From Lentisphaerota bacterium (GTDB lineage: Bacteria; Verrucomicrobiota; Lentisphaeria; Oligosphaerales; JABHEG01), in contig JABHEG010000122.1 of the NCBI GenBank assembly GCA_018676675.1, positions 1 to 64,000 on the forward strand: DNA of 64,000 nucleotides. Reading direction: 5' to 3'. The position numbers and the translations under genes are program-made. The notes beneath the pieces were generated by a model. That model had not been told where the DNA came from and did not search any database. It worked only from the letters and a program-made list of their open reading frames with translations. This document shows, in pieces, positions 44,029 through 52,920 of the stretch (position 1 is its first letter; each line of letters opens with the position of its first letter).

Positions 44029-45333
44029 CTACATGATTTCCGTCAGGCGCCCACCACTGCTGTAGCCTTCGTCGGCGGAAGGGACAATGCGCACTCCGCC
44101 ACCGGAATGCGGCAGTGTGCCGGAGGGGTCGATGCCAAGCTGCTCATGGATGCTGGCCAACAGATCCCAGGGATAGACCGGCCGATCCTTGAGTTCTTCG
44201 CCGCGCGCATCGGAAGCTCCGACTACGTGGCCGCCTCTGAAGCCTCCGCCAGCAAGCACCATGGAGAAGACCTTTCCGTAATGCCCACGTCCTCCGTTGA
44301 AGGGCGCCTCCCACTGGATCCTCGGCGTTCGCCCGAATTCGCCGCCCACCCAGACGATGGTGCTGTCAAGCAGTCCACGGCTGGAGAGATCCTGAAGGAG
44401 CGAGGCGACGCCACCGTCCATCTGGGGCAGCAGTCGCCGCATGTCGCCAAAGTGGTTCTTGTGCGTATCCCAACCCTTGGAGTTGATGGTCACATAACGG
44501 ACACCATTTTCCACCAGCCGCCGCGCAGTCAGGCAGGACTGCCCGAAGGTGTTGCGGCCATAGCGTTCCCGGAGGTCGTCGCTTTCCTGTGACAGGTCGA
44601 AGACCTTCGCGCCTTCGCCCAGAATCAGATCGTAGGCTTGTTCCTCGCATTCACGGAGTTCCTTGAGGTGGCCGTTGCCGGGCAGCTGGCGACCGAAGGT
44701 ATCCAGTCCACGCAGCAGGTCCCGGCGTTCGCGTTGTCGCCGATCGGAAATGCCTTGCGCAACAATGCCTTCAACTGCGAACGGAGTCTTGGCAGGATCT
44801 CCGCCGGTGGCGAAGGGCTTGTAGCGGGGGCCGAGGAAGCCTGCCTCGGAAAAACGGCCTTGCGGTTCGGTGAGAACGATGTAGGGCGGAATCATGCCGG
44901 TATAGCCTGCGCCGTAGCCCTTCTTGAGGGCGACCACCGACCCGATGGAAGGATGGACAATGCGCCCACCGGGCTTGCGTCCGGACTGTACGGTATAGGA
45001 GGCGGTTTCGTGGCCGTTGATCCCATGGGTCATGCTTCGGATGATCGAGAACTTGTCGGCCTGCTTCGCCATTTTGGGTAGCATCTGGCCAACCCGGATG
45101 CCCTTCACGTTGGTCTCGATTGGCTGTGACAGCGGGCCGCAATAGTCGTAACCGGCCTCCGGCTTGGGGTCAAACGTGTCGAGGTGGCACGGGCCACCCC
45201 ACAGCCAGATCTGGATGACCGACTTGGCGCGCGCGGGTCGTGCAGACGCCGCTCTCGTGGGCAGCACCATTGAGAACGGGATGGCGCATGCGCCTGCCTG
45301 GATGAATCGTCTTCGTGACATGGAACACGGCAT
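44029..45333 (-). CDS. DUF1501 family protein with Tat signal
   Basis: 434 aa. The N terminus MSRRRFIQAGACAIPFSMVLP is a Tat-type signal. The DUF1501 alkaline-phosphatase/sulfatase-like core has KSVIQIWLWGGPCHLDTFDPKPEA, a SMTHGINGHETASY motif, GVRYVTINSKGWDTHKNHF and STIVWVGGEFGRTPRIQ with GRGHYGKVFSMVLAGGG. This fold suggests metal-dependent hydrolysis, but no DUF1501 protein of this kind has a firmly assigned reaction. It lies 12 bases after the DUF1549/DUF1553 gene, in the usual planctomycete order. Confidence 0.88.
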   Translation of the reverse strand: MPCSMSRRRFIQAGACAIPFSMVLPTRAASARPARAKSVIQIWLWGGPCHLDTFDPKPEAGYDYCGPLSQPIETNVKGIRVGQMLPKMAKQADKFSIIRSMTHGINGHETASYTVQSGRKPGGRIVHPSIGSVVALKKGYGAGYTGMIPPYIVLTEPQGRFSEAGFLGPRYKPFATGGDPAKTPFAVEGIVAQGISDRRQRERRDLLRGLDTFGRQLPGNGHLKELRECEEQAYDLILGEGAKVFDLSQESDDLRERYGRNTFGQSCLTARRLVENGVRYVTINSKGWDTHKNHFGDMRRLLPQMDGGVASLLQDLSSRGLLDSTIVWVGGEFGRTPRIQWEAPFNGGRGHYGKVFSMVLAGGGFRGGHVVGASDARGEELKDRPVYPWDLLASIHEQLGIDPSGTLPHSGGGVRIVPSADEGYSSGGRLTEIM

Positions 45334-45345
45334 GGCTCTTCTCCG

Positions 45346-46926
45346 TCAGTGCTTGTAGAGAAACTCGGGGCTGTTGATCAGCGCCCAGGAGATATCGACA
45401 GCCACCTGCGGCCCCCTGGCTTCCGCGTTCCTTGCATAGCTGCGGATAATCCCCATTTCTCCCGGGGTCGGATAGCGCGAGAGGATGGCAAGGTAGAGTT
45501 CCTGCACATTGGCGATGGGATTGCCCCGGCTTCGGTTGGGCAGGTTGCGCGGCACAGATTCAAGCTTCTTGAGCACATGGCTTGAGTTGAGCAGGTGCAG
45601 TTTCTGGGTGGGAGTGATTTGGTTGTTGCGTTCCGCGGCAAATCCGGTATCACGTGGCGGGCGGCCAAACTGTTCGAGGAAGGAACTGGTGATGCTGCCG
45701 TCGGCGAGGGTGATGGCGCTTTGCTCAGTCGGGATGAAGGTGAACGGTTCAGGGATGACGCTCCAGTATTCCTCGACCGTGCCGGTGATTTTGCAGAGCG
45801 TATCAATCAAGGTCTCCGCATCGGTACGGCGAAGCGGATAGTGGGCGAAAAGGTGGCCGGCTTCCGGCGTGTCGGCGGCTGGAAGTGCGGAACGCTGATA
45901 GGTGGCGGAGGTCAAGATGAGTCGGTATATGTGCCGCGTGTCGTAACCGGATTCCACGAATTCCCGTTCCAGCAAGGCGAGCAGCTCTGAGTTGGACGGC
46001 GGATTGTCAGGGCGGATATCGTCGGGCTCATGGATGATGCCGCGTCCGAGCAACTGGTGCCAGATGCGGTTGACGGCGTTCCTGGCGAACCACGGATTGG
46101 CAGGCCGGATCAGCCAGTCGGCAAACGCGGAACGAGCATCCACGTCGTGGGGTACATCGGTTTCTGTTCCGTCAGGGAACGCCAACGTCTCCGGGCGGCG
46201 GTCGGCAGGGGATTGGTCGAAAAGGTCGGCATAGACAATCTCCTCTTTCCACTCGCCCGTTCTCTTGAAGCGGATGTCGGAAAAGAAGGCGGCCAGATCA
46301 GCCTGTTTGCGCTCCGGCCATCGATCCGTGCGAACGCCCATGAACGCCAGGGCGGCAGCCTGCGCGATGGTCCCGGGTTCACTGTCCTGCAGAGCACGGA
46401 AGAAGTTGACCTGTGGAACGCGGAAATTGCTGCCGTTGGCGATGAGGATTTCGCGCACGAATTGGTCGTAGCGCTTGTTTTCTCTGATGGATGTATGTAT
46501 CCACCGGTAATAGGCTTGGACAGCGTTTGGCCACAGATTGATCGGGAACTCCGACTTGACCCGCAAACGGTCGCACCACTGCATGGCGCAATAGTCGGCA
46601 AAGGCATCGTCAGCCAGCAACGTGTCGATCAGCTTGGCGCGCTTCTCCGGGGTGCGATCCCCAATGAACGCCCTTGCTTCGTCTGCCGTCGGAATCGTGC
46701 CGGTCGTATCCAGATAGACGCGTCGCACGAACGTGCTGTCGGAGCAGGTGGCCGCAGGCTGAATGCCTTTCTCAGCCAGCTTCTGAAGAACCGGCCGGTC
46801 GATGCGATTGGCCGGGGCCGGGGTTGCGCTGGTTTCATACAACGCAGCTGCCGGATCGGCGAAACACACCGAGGCCAGAAGAACAAGAGCGGCCGCTGTC
46901 TTTGCAGATAGACTTCCATCACTCAC
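45346..46926 (-). CDS. DUF1549/DUF1553 family secreted protein
   Basis: 526 aa with a GTG start at 46926 and a weak upstream site, so the exact start is uncertain. A signal peptide (AAALVLLASVCFADPAAA) is followed by DUF1549: FVRRVYLDTTGTIPTADEARAFI, and CDRLRVKSEFPINLWPNAVQAYYRWI, then a DUF1553 half with WLIRPANPWFARNAVNRIWHQLLGRGIIHEPDDIRPDNPPS and ILTSATYQRS. It is the first gene of the trio. These proteins are abundant in planctomycetes and often linked to polysaccharide utilisation; the reaction is unknown. It lacks the N-terminal cytochrome-like PSCyt domain some members have. Confidence 0.88.
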   Translation of the reverse strand: MSDGSLSAKTAAALVLLASVCFADPAAALYETSATPAPANRIDRPVLQKLAEKGIQPAATCSDSTFVRRVYLDTTGTIPTADEARAFIGDRTPEKRAKLIDTLLADDAFADYCAMQWCDRLRVKSEFPINLWPNAVQAYYRWIHTSIRENKRYDQFVREILIANGSNFRVPQVNFFRALQDSEPGTIAQAAALAFMGVRTDRWPERKQADLAAFFSDIRFKRTGEWKEEIVYADLFDQSPADRRPETLAFPDGTETDVPHDVDARSAFADWLIRPANPWFARNAVNRIWHQLLGRGIIHEPDDIRPDNPPSNSELLALLEREFVESGYDTRHIYRLILTSATYQRSALPAADTPEAGHLFAHYPLRRTDAETLIDTLCKITGTVEEYWSVIPEPFTFIPTEQSAITLADGSITSSFLEQFGRPPRDTGFAAERNNQITPTQKLHLLNSSHVLKKLESVPRNLPNRSRGNPIANVQELYLAILSRYPTPGEMGIIRSYARNAEARGPQVAVDISWALINSPEFLYKH

Positions 46927-47147
46927 TGGCGCACCCCGCTGCTTTCTCTTCCCGCCGACCAGATCATCCGGCCGGACCTTCAGCCAGAGAACGGAGGACA
47001 GACGAGATTATTGCTTGAGGAGGAACTCACCCGTGGGAGCGATGCCATGGGCTCTCAGGTGTTTTCCGGACATCGCTTGCGTTGTGCAGCGCTTGGGGAG
47101 ATTATTCAGAGAGGCGCAAACCAGGCAACTGTAGGAGACAGAGCGTG

Positions 47148-48428
47148 ATGCAGGATGGCACGATTGGGGTTGGCATTGTCGGTCTTGGGTTCCGAGGGGG
47201 TAATAATCTCGGTCGCCGCATGGCTGAGGCAGCGTCAGAGACGGGGCTTCGAGTGGTCGCGTTGTGCGACGAAAGAAGCGATCGCCTGGCCGAGGTGCAG
47301 GCCGACCTGCGTGACGCTTTTGAGGAAGAAGGCGTCACCATATCTCCTCGTGGTTACGCCGATGCGGCTCAGTTGGTGGAGGATCCTGAACTCGATCTGG
47401 TGGTGGTGACCACGCCTCAGTGTGTGCACAGGGAACCAGCTCTTGCCGGGCTTGAGGCCGGGAAAAGGGTGTATGTAGACAAGCCCCTGGCGCACGACAT
47501 GGCTGATGCTCGAGCCATCTGTGAGGCGATGACAACGCACCGGAAACCAATCCTCCTGGGATTCACGCGTCGCTATGAGGTCCCGTGGCGGAAGGCCTAT
47601 GATCTTGTGCAGGACGGCGTTATTGGCGATTTGCACATGGTCCTGTTGCGGGACGTCATCCCGTTCCACAGCTATTTCCACCGTTGGCACCGGCGGATGG
47701 AGTGGTCCGGCGGCGCCCTCAATGACAAGTCATCCCACCATTTTGATGTCATGAACTGGTTCTCGGGCAGCCGGGCGCGGACGCTTTCCGCAGTTGGCGG
47801 GCGTCGCGTGTTTCACGCCAAGCCTGATGCCCCGGCCCGTTGTTTGGAGTGCGATCAGGAGTGCCCCTACCGGGTTGGTCCTACTCGGGGGAGGAAGCTG
47901 ACCCAGGAGCAGATGGATATCGAAGGCGATTCGTGGACTCGGGCAACCGACGAATTCCATCGCGTAGACAATTGTGTCTACCTGCCCGGAGCCGACATCA
48001 AAGATCACGCGATTATGCAGGTTGCCTACGAGAACGGCATCGTGGGATCACTGTTTGTATCGTTCTTCGGTCCTCGTTCAGACGATCAGGAGACGATGGA
48101 GCTGGTTGGGACGAAGGGCCGCATTCTGCTGAACCGGCACCGGGGCGAGCTTGACATTGTCTCTGACTATGGCAAGAGCCATGAGTTGATCGACTGCAAG
48201 AGCGAGGAGTTTGGGTCCTCACACTTCGGGGCGGACCTCGAACTGGTTCGGGAGATGGCCCGGTTTGCCGGTGGTGCGTCTCCGCTTGTTTCAGCGCCGG
48301 AGGGGTTTGAGGCAACGCGAATGGTCATGGCCACGCACGCTTCGATTGCAGCCGGCGGCACGACCATCGACATGACAGCGTATGACGGTGCTGACGTGCC
48401 GTCGCGCTTCGACTCAGCCGAGATGTAA
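47148..48428 (+). CDS. Gfo/Idh/MocA-family oxidoreductase
   Basis: 426 aa from the ATG at 47148 (TAGGAG about 10 bases upstream). Rossmann motif GVGIVGLGFRGGNNLG, VVVTTPQCVHREPAL, VYVDKPLAHD (EKP-type motif with Asp-Lys-Pro) and DKSSHHFDVMNWFSG (active-site His) are typical. An insertion with the Cys motif CLECDQECPY (four Cys over about 12 residues) suggests a structural metal site found in one subgroup of the family. The sulfatase follows after 43 bases, so the pair probably handles one sulfated-sugar or polyol pathway. Confidence 0.9.
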   Translation: MQDGTIGVGIVGLGFRGGNNLGRRMAEAASETGLRVVALCDERSDRLAEVQADLRDAFEEEGVTISPRGYADAAQLVEDPELDLVVVTTPQCVHREPALAGLEAGKRVYVDKPLAHDMADARAICEAMTTHRKPILLGFTRRYEVPWRKAYDLVQDGVIGDLHMVLLRDVIPFHSYFHRWHRRMEWSGGALNDKSSHHFDVMNWFSGSRARTLSAVGGRRVFHAKPDAPARCLECDQECPYRVGPTRGRKLTQEQMDIEGDSWTRATDEFHRVDNCVYLPGADIKDHAIMQVAYENGIVGSLFVSFFGPRSDDQETMELVGTKGRILLNRHRGELDIVSDYGKSHELIDCKSEEFGSSHFGADLELVREMARFAGGASPLVSAPEGFEATRMVMATHASIAAGGTTIDMTAYDGADVPSRFDSAEM

Positions 48429-48471
48429 ACACCCCCGGGCAGAGCCTGGTCTATCCCATCAGGAGTTGGGC

Positions 48472-49920
48472 ATGGATGACCGACCGAACATTCTGCTGAT
48501 CACGACCGATCACCTGCGCTACGATACGCTGGGTTGCCACGGCGACCCGGTTATCCGGACACCAAATATCGATCGTCTGGCTGCCCAGTCCGTGGACTTC
48601 TCCAACTACTTCGTGCAGAATCCGGTGTGCCAGCCATCCCGAGCGTCCCTGATGACCGGGCGCTATCCGCGGAATCACGGGGTTCGCCACAACGGATCGC
48701 GGCTGGATCAGAATGAGATGACTTTGATGGAGTTCGTGAAGCGCGAGGGATACGCCACGGCCTGCGTGGGCAAGCATCACATTGCCCAGGAACGGTTTGT
48801 GAAGGCTCTGGACCATGTGTCCGCGGCCCACATCCGGAGGAACTGGCGGGAGCGGGAAGATGGGCAATATGTCGTAGAGGAGCCTAACGAGCTGGAGCAG
48901 TACGTCCGCGACCGGGGGCATGAGTACACGACAGGCTATGCGCTGCCACACTTCCGTGCTCGCCTTGGGGCCGTGCCTTCCGAACTGCCTGAGGATTGCC
49001 ACATCGATGCGTACGTCGGGAAGAAAGGCAAAGAGTACCTGCAGCAGTCTCAACCACACCAGCCATTCTTCCTGTGGTTGGGGTTCTATGGCCCCCACCA
49101 TCCGTATGTTCCGTCCGGGCGGTTTGGGCGGATGTACACAGGTGACGATGTCCCTCCCTTCGCCCGAGCCGAGAGTGATCTAGCCAGGAAGCCTCCCGAA
49201 TACCGGATTTATTGTGAGTGCCATGATCACAAGTACCGGGGATTCAGCCGAGCCAGTGACACAACGTTCAGGGAGATGAAGGCGGCATACTATGGAATGG
49301 TGTCCCAGATTGACTGGCAGGTTGGCGAGATCCTGGATACGCTGGACGAAAACGGGCTGGCAGACAACACGATCGTCGTCTTTACGTCCGACCACGGGGA
49401 GTTTCTCGGAGACCATGGAATCCCGGCCAAAGCCCCGTTTCTGCTCGATTGCATGCTGCATGTGCCCTTCATGGTTCGGGGCCCCGATATGGCCCCGAGG
49501 CAGACGGATGAGTTGACTGAAGAGGTCGATCTATTCCCAACAGTCGCCCGGTTGACGGGAGGCGAGATCCCAGCCTGGGTCCAAGGGCAGGATCTGAGTC
49601 CCGCCCTGGGCGGCGGCGTCCTGCCCAACTCGCGTGACACGGTGTATGCGGAGATGGTTGACAAACGCTGCGTCCGGACGCGCGAGTGGAAGTACATTCA
49701 CTACCCCGGAAAACCCCACGGCGAACTCTACAATGTGTCCTCCGATCCCCACGAGTTGCGCAATCTGTACACGGACCGACCCGACATCGTGACCCGGATG
49801 CGACAGCGCTATTACGACACCCTTGATGCCACCGAGGACCTTGTGCATCCGACCTATCAACGCTTTAGCGGGGTCGATCCTGAGACAGGCGAGGAACTCA
49901 CACACTATCACACCTGGTAG
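48472..49920 (+). CDS. Type I sulfatase (formylglycine-dependent)
   Basis: 482 aa from the ATG at 48472 (AGGAG 7 bases upstream). Sulfatases hydrolyse sulfate esters. The maturation motif is NPVCQPSRASLMTGRYP: CQPSR fits C-x-P-S-R, in which Cys becomes formylglycine. Metal residues are in ILLITTDHLRYDTLG (the first Asp retained, the second replaced by His) and VVFTSDHGEFLGDHG. No signal peptide is seen, so either it acts on imported oligosaccharides or the secretion signal is cryptic. It follows the oxidoreductase by 43 bases. A formylglycine-generating enzyme is not in the window. Confidence 0.92.
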   Translation: MDDRPNILLITTDHLRYDTLGCHGDPVIRTPNIDRLAAQSVDFSNYFVQNPVCQPSRASLMTGRYPRNHGVRHNGSRLDQNEMTLMEFVKREGYATACVGKHHIAQERFVKALDHVSAAHIRRNWREREDGQYVVEEPNELEQYVRDRGHEYTTGYALPHFRARLGAVPSELPEDCHIDAYVGKKGKEYLQQSQPHQPFFLWLGFYGPHHPYVPSGRFGRMYTGDDVPPFARAESDLARKPPEYRIYCECHDHKYRGFSRASDTTFREMKAAYYGMVSQIDWQVGEILDTLDENGLADNTIVVFTSDHGEFLGDHGIPAKAPFLLDCMLHVPFMVRGPDMAPRQTDELTEEVDLFPTVARLTGGEIPAWVQGQDLSPALGGGVLPNSRDTVYAEMVDKRCVRTREWKYIHYPGKPHGELYNVSSDPHELRNLYTDRPDIVTRMRQRYYDTLDATEDLVHPTYQRFSGVDPETGEELTHYHTW

Positions 49921-49953
49921 GGGTGGAGTGGGGGGCATAAGTCAGGAGTAGAC

Positions 49954-49987
49954 TTGCATATTCGCAATTCGCGAATAGCGTATATAT
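49954..49987 (+). promoter_or_regulatory. Palindromic promoter/operator for the HTH-nucleotidyltransferase pair
   Basis: The AT-rich stretch has TTGCAT at 49954, a perfect 10-bp palindrome ATTCGCGAAT at 49967-49976 overlapping a TTCGC-N5-GCGAA inverted repeat (49961-49975), and TATATA at 49981. If TATATA is the -10, transcription would start almost at the ATG (49991), giving a leaderless mRNA; the -35 spacing of 21 is then poor. The palindrome could be the operator of the downstream HTH protein. Confidence 0.45.
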
Positions 49988-49990
49988 CTG

Positions 49991-50515
49991 ATGATGAAGC
50001 CACAAGACATTGTTGTTCTACTTTCTCTTTCACTTCCGGATAGGTGTGGAATGACCTACGCTGGTCTGGCCGAGGAGTTGGGCATGAGTCCGTCTGAGGT
50101 CCATGCGGCGGTCCGCCGCAGCACCGTTGCTGGGTTGGTCGATCCTGCCGACAGGCGCCCGTTGGTAGCGCCGCTGCTGGATTTTCTCCTGCACGGGCTG
50201 GCTTATGTCTTCCCGCCGGAGCGTGGCGAGCTTACGCGCGGGATGCCGACCGCTGCTGCTGCACCCGTTCTGGCCTCTCTATTCACGGACACTACGGAGC
50301 CGGCAACCGTCTGGCCCGACCCGGAGGGGGAAGTCCGCGGCGTTGCCTTCCTACCCCTTTACCGGACCGTCCCCGAAGCCGCCCGACGGGATCCAAGACT
50401 CTATGACCTCTTGGCTTTGGTTGATCTTCTGCGTGGTGGACGGGCCCGGGAACGAGCCGCTGCTGAAGCCGAACTCTGCAAGCGGCTGAGGGCCGATGAA
50501 TCAAGCCATGCTTGA
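49991..50515 (+). CDS. Winged-helix HTH protein, partner of the nucleotidyltransferase
   Basis: 174 aa, beginning at one of two adjacent ATGs (49991/49994). Residues 1-60 form a winged helix-turn-helix (GMTYAGLAEELGMSPSEVHAAVRRSTVAGLVD). The rest contains HGLAYVFPPERGELTRGMPTA and VWPDPEGEVRGVAFLPLYRTVPEAARRDPRLYDLLALVDLLRGGRAR, which I recall as a conserved arrangement in HTH proteins paired with AbiEii-like nucleotidyltransferases. The stop overlaps the next gene by 20 bases. It probably binds the upstream palindrome and may act as antitoxin or autoregulator; that is inference. Confidence 0.72.
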   Translation: MMKPQDIVVLLSLSLPDRCGMTYAGLAEELGMSPSEVHAAVRRSTVAGLVDPADRRPLVAPLLDFLLHGLAYVFPPERGELTRGMPTAAAAPVLASLFTDTTEPATVWPDPEGEVRGVAFLPLYRTVPEAARRDPRLYDLLALVDLLRGGRARERAAAEAELCKRLRADESSHA

Positions 50516-51221
50516 CCGAATTGCGGCCGTTGCCGACAAGCTGCGGCCTCTCAACGTGGACTTCGCCTTCCTCGGAGGCGCTGTCCTCGGCCTCCTCGTC
50601 ACCGACACCGGAGCAGCAGAGGTGCGAACGACCAGGGATGTGGACGTGATCATCGATTCCACCTCCCGGCGCTCGCAGACCGCACTGGAAGACGCGCTAC
50701 GCGTTGCTGGATTCCGACACGATACGTCCGAAGACGCTCCCGTCTGTCGTTGGCTTCTGCAGGACATCGTGGTTGACATCATCCCAGTGGACGCGAGTGT
50801 GTTCGGTTGGGGTTCTACATGGCTCGCCGAAGCCTTAGCCGGATCTCGCCCGGTTTGCATCGGGGATGGCCATGAGATCAAGGTGGTGACGCCGCCCTGT
50901 TTTGTGGCCACCAAGCTGGAGGCGTTTGAGGGGCGTGGCGCCAGTGACTACTACGCCAGCATCGACTTGGAGGACGTTGTCACTGTTCTCGACACTCGAG
51001 CGGAACTGCGCGCGGAGGTGGCCACGAGCCCTCCTGATGTGCGGGCTTATCTGGTCCGGGAGTTCCGACGACTGCTCGGGACTACCGGCTTCCGGGACGC
51101 CTTGCCGGGACACCTGCCGATGGACAGCGCGAGTCAGCGCCGCGTATCCGTGGTATTGGAGCGCATGCGCGGAATCGTGGCGGATGCTGACGCAGACGTC
51201 ACGTCGCCGCTTGCCACCTGA
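50496..51221 (+). CDS. AbiEii-like nucleotidyltransferase
   Basis: 241 aa. The nucleotidyltransferase pattern is clear: FLGGAVLGLLVTD, then RTTRDVDVII (Asp-x-Asp), and a third acidic position in IVVDIIPVD. A downstream block CFVATKLEAFEGRGASDYYASIDLEDVVTVLD is typical of MenT/AbiEii-like toxin enzymes that transfer nucleotides to RNA or other acceptors. It overlaps the HTH gene by 20 bases, so the two are coupled. The ATG at 50496 is inside the partner gene. The acceptor and whether it is toxic are unknown. Confidence 0.8.
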   Translation: MNQAMLDRIAAVADKLRPLNVDFAFLGGAVLGLLVTDTGAAEVRTTRDVDVIIDSTSRRSQTALEDALRVAGFRHDTSEDAPVCRWLLQDIVVDIIPVDASVFGWGSTWLAEALAGSRPVCIGDGHEIKVVTPPCFVATKLEAFEGRGASDYYASIDLEDVVTVLDTRAELRAEVATSPPDVRAYLVREFRRLLGTTGFRDALPGHLPMDSASQRRVSVVLERMRGIVADADADVTSPLAT

Positions 51222-51620
51222 TTGCGTTGAGAGCGATCTGAGTTGGTCGTGCCCAGCGTCCACATTGCCCCCCCCCCGTCCCCGAGAGCAGCAGAGATGG
51301 CGTGTTCCCGTGGATGAGTTTGTCACACTGGCGCTGGTTTGGGTACGCACAGCATCGACCAATGCAGGGGAGCCCCTCTGCTGCATCAAGTGCGCTGAAG
51401 GCTCACGCAATCGAGATGGAGGCGCCTCTTCCCGGGAACAGTGGAATCCTGTGTCAAAATGGTGCCAAGCGCTCCGAAACGGAAGCCGACGTGCTGGAGG
51501 TCGGCATGGTCTGACCGACGGTCCGGAGTAACGGGTGACCGTGGGGATTGCCTCAACGCGAGTGCGGCGTATTTTGCTCTCGTGTGTGACCCAGACTCAA
51601 CTGGCGAAAGGAGCGCACCT
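51222..51620. other. 399-bp intergenic region
   Basis: The gap before the beta-propeller glycosidase gene holds a small hairpin around 51363-51385 and a candidate promoter, TTGCCT at 51548-51553 and TATTTT at 51570-51575 with a 16-base spacer, about 45 bases before the ATG. A short C-rich run (51268-51277) may be sequencing-sensitive. No gene is supported. Confidence 0.4.
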
Positions 51621-52556
51621 ATGGACACGCTTGATATCGGCTCGATGATACAGCCCTTCTCGGATGAGCAGATTCACCGGGATGAAGGATACTACTGTTG
51701 GGGACCGAACCTACTCAAAGCGGAAGACGGCCGCTATTACATGGCCTATTCCCGGTGGCCCAAGGCGACGGGGGTCGGTGGCTGGTTGACGGATTCGGAG
51801 ATTGCGCTTGCAGTCGCAGATCAGCCCGTGGGCCCTTACACCCATCTCAGTGTGCTGTTGCAGGGACGCGGCCCGGGGCATTGGGACGAGCTCATGGCCC
51901 ACAACCCCAAGCTCAAGTGCTTCGACGGACGTTACTACCTCTACTACATCTCGAGTCGACCGGGCCCAACGAAAGGGCATATCCGCGACAGCCAGCGGAC
52001 CGGTGTTGCCGTGTCCGATAGCTTGACCGGGCCTTACACTCGGTTTGATGAACCCATCGTGGTGCCGGCCCCGCCGATCTACAACGTCGCGGTGAACCCC
52101 GGGGTCACGCGAATGGCCGACGGGCGCTACCTCCTGATCATCAAAGGCGATGTCACCCCGAAGGAACCGACTGAGCCTTTCCCACAGCGACTGCAGGCCC
52201 TCGGTATTGGCGAGTCGCCCATGGGGCCCTTCACGTTTCTGCCAGATCCTGCAATCGCGGACATTGACACGGAAGACGCGTCTATCTGGTATGATGCGTG
52301 GCGCAATGTCTACTACGCCGTGTTTCACGCTCATAAGTACATCGGGTTGATCGCCTCGGACGACGGGATCGCGTGGCGCCGGGCCCAGCACTACACAATC
52401 ACCGAGAAGCGACTACTGAAGACTGACGGCAGTTCTCTTGAGCCTCAGCGCCTCGAGCGCCCGAGCGTGTTTGTCGAGGACGGCGAGCCCAAAGTGCTTT
52501 GTCTAGGCGGATCCCGAGAAGACGACTGGTACTGCGTGCTGCTGCCGTTGGGCTGA
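51621..52556 (+). CDS. Five-bladed beta-propeller glycosidase-like protein (GH43 type)
   Basis: 311 aa from the ATG at 51621 (GAAAGGAG 8 bases upstream). Blade-type repeats are visible: WGPNLLKAEDGRYYMAYSRWP, MAHNPKLKCFDGRYYLYYISSR, VNPGVTRMADGRYLLIIKGD and EDASIWYDAWRNVYYAVFHAH. The GVAVSDSLTGPYTRFDEPIV segment is typical of GH43/GH130-like enzymes. No signal peptide, so a cytoplasmic enzyme on oligosaccharides is likely. The catalytic acids cannot be assigned by eye; the GH43 versus GH130/GH32 relationship is uncertain. Confidence 0.78.
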   Translation: MDTLDIGSMIQPFSDEQIHRDEGYYCWGPNLLKAEDGRYYMAYSRWPKATGVGGWLTDSEIALAVADQPVGPYTHLSVLLQGRGPGHWDELMAHNPKLKCFDGRYYLYYISSRPGPTKGHIRDSQRTGVAVSDSLTGPYTRFDEPIVVPAPPIYNVAVNPGVTRMADGRYLLIIKGDVTPKEPTEPFPQRLQALGIGESPMGPFTFLPDPAIADIDTEDASIWYDAWRNVYYAVFHAHKYIGLIASDDGIAWRRAQHYTITEKRLLKTDGSSLEPQRLERPSVFVEDGEPKVLCLGGSREDDWYCVLLPLG

Positions 52557-52585
52557 GTGGCGAGTCGCTCTTGGGAAGGTCAGCA

Positions 52586-52697
52586 CTGGGGCTGCTTGCC
52601 CCAGACCCCAGCCGGGGGAGCACTTGCTCCCCCGAACCCCCACATACTTGGGGTCGCGTACGCCAGGTGACAAGGTCCACCTGGCGTACGCGACCCC
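52586..52697. repeat. Three consecutive hairpins, including a perfect 20-bp stem
   Basis: Between convergent genes are three inverted repeats. 52586-52591 pairs with 52599-52604 (6 bp). 52613-52621 pairs with 52626-52634 (9 bp, 4-base loop). 52650-52669 pairs with 52678-52697 (perfect 20 bp, 8-base loop). None is followed by a T-run, so they are not classic intrinsic terminators, though they could still stop convergent transcription. The 20-bp stem resembles a dispersed palindromic repeat. The rest of 52557-52920 shows nothing recognised. Confidence 0.75.
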
Positions 52698-52920
52698 GGT
52701 GTCCCCCGCTCGCGCGTTGATCGATGTGGCAGTCAAGAGCAAGTGTTCCAGTTTTCACCGTGGCGCATTGTGTCGTCGATCAGTGAGTTGCACGGCGGAA
52801 GTCGGCGTGAGGCTGGGTAACCGGTGGGCGCCACGCTTCTGACTGCGTGGCGTCCCAAGCGAGTCACTCCTGCGCCACACGCTCCTGAGAAAATAGGCCG
52901 GTTACGGAGTTTGGGCGGCG

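Noticed and set aside
52650..52697. Integron-type attC site
   Set aside because: The stem is perfect and lacks the extrahelical bases and R/L box sequences of attC sites.
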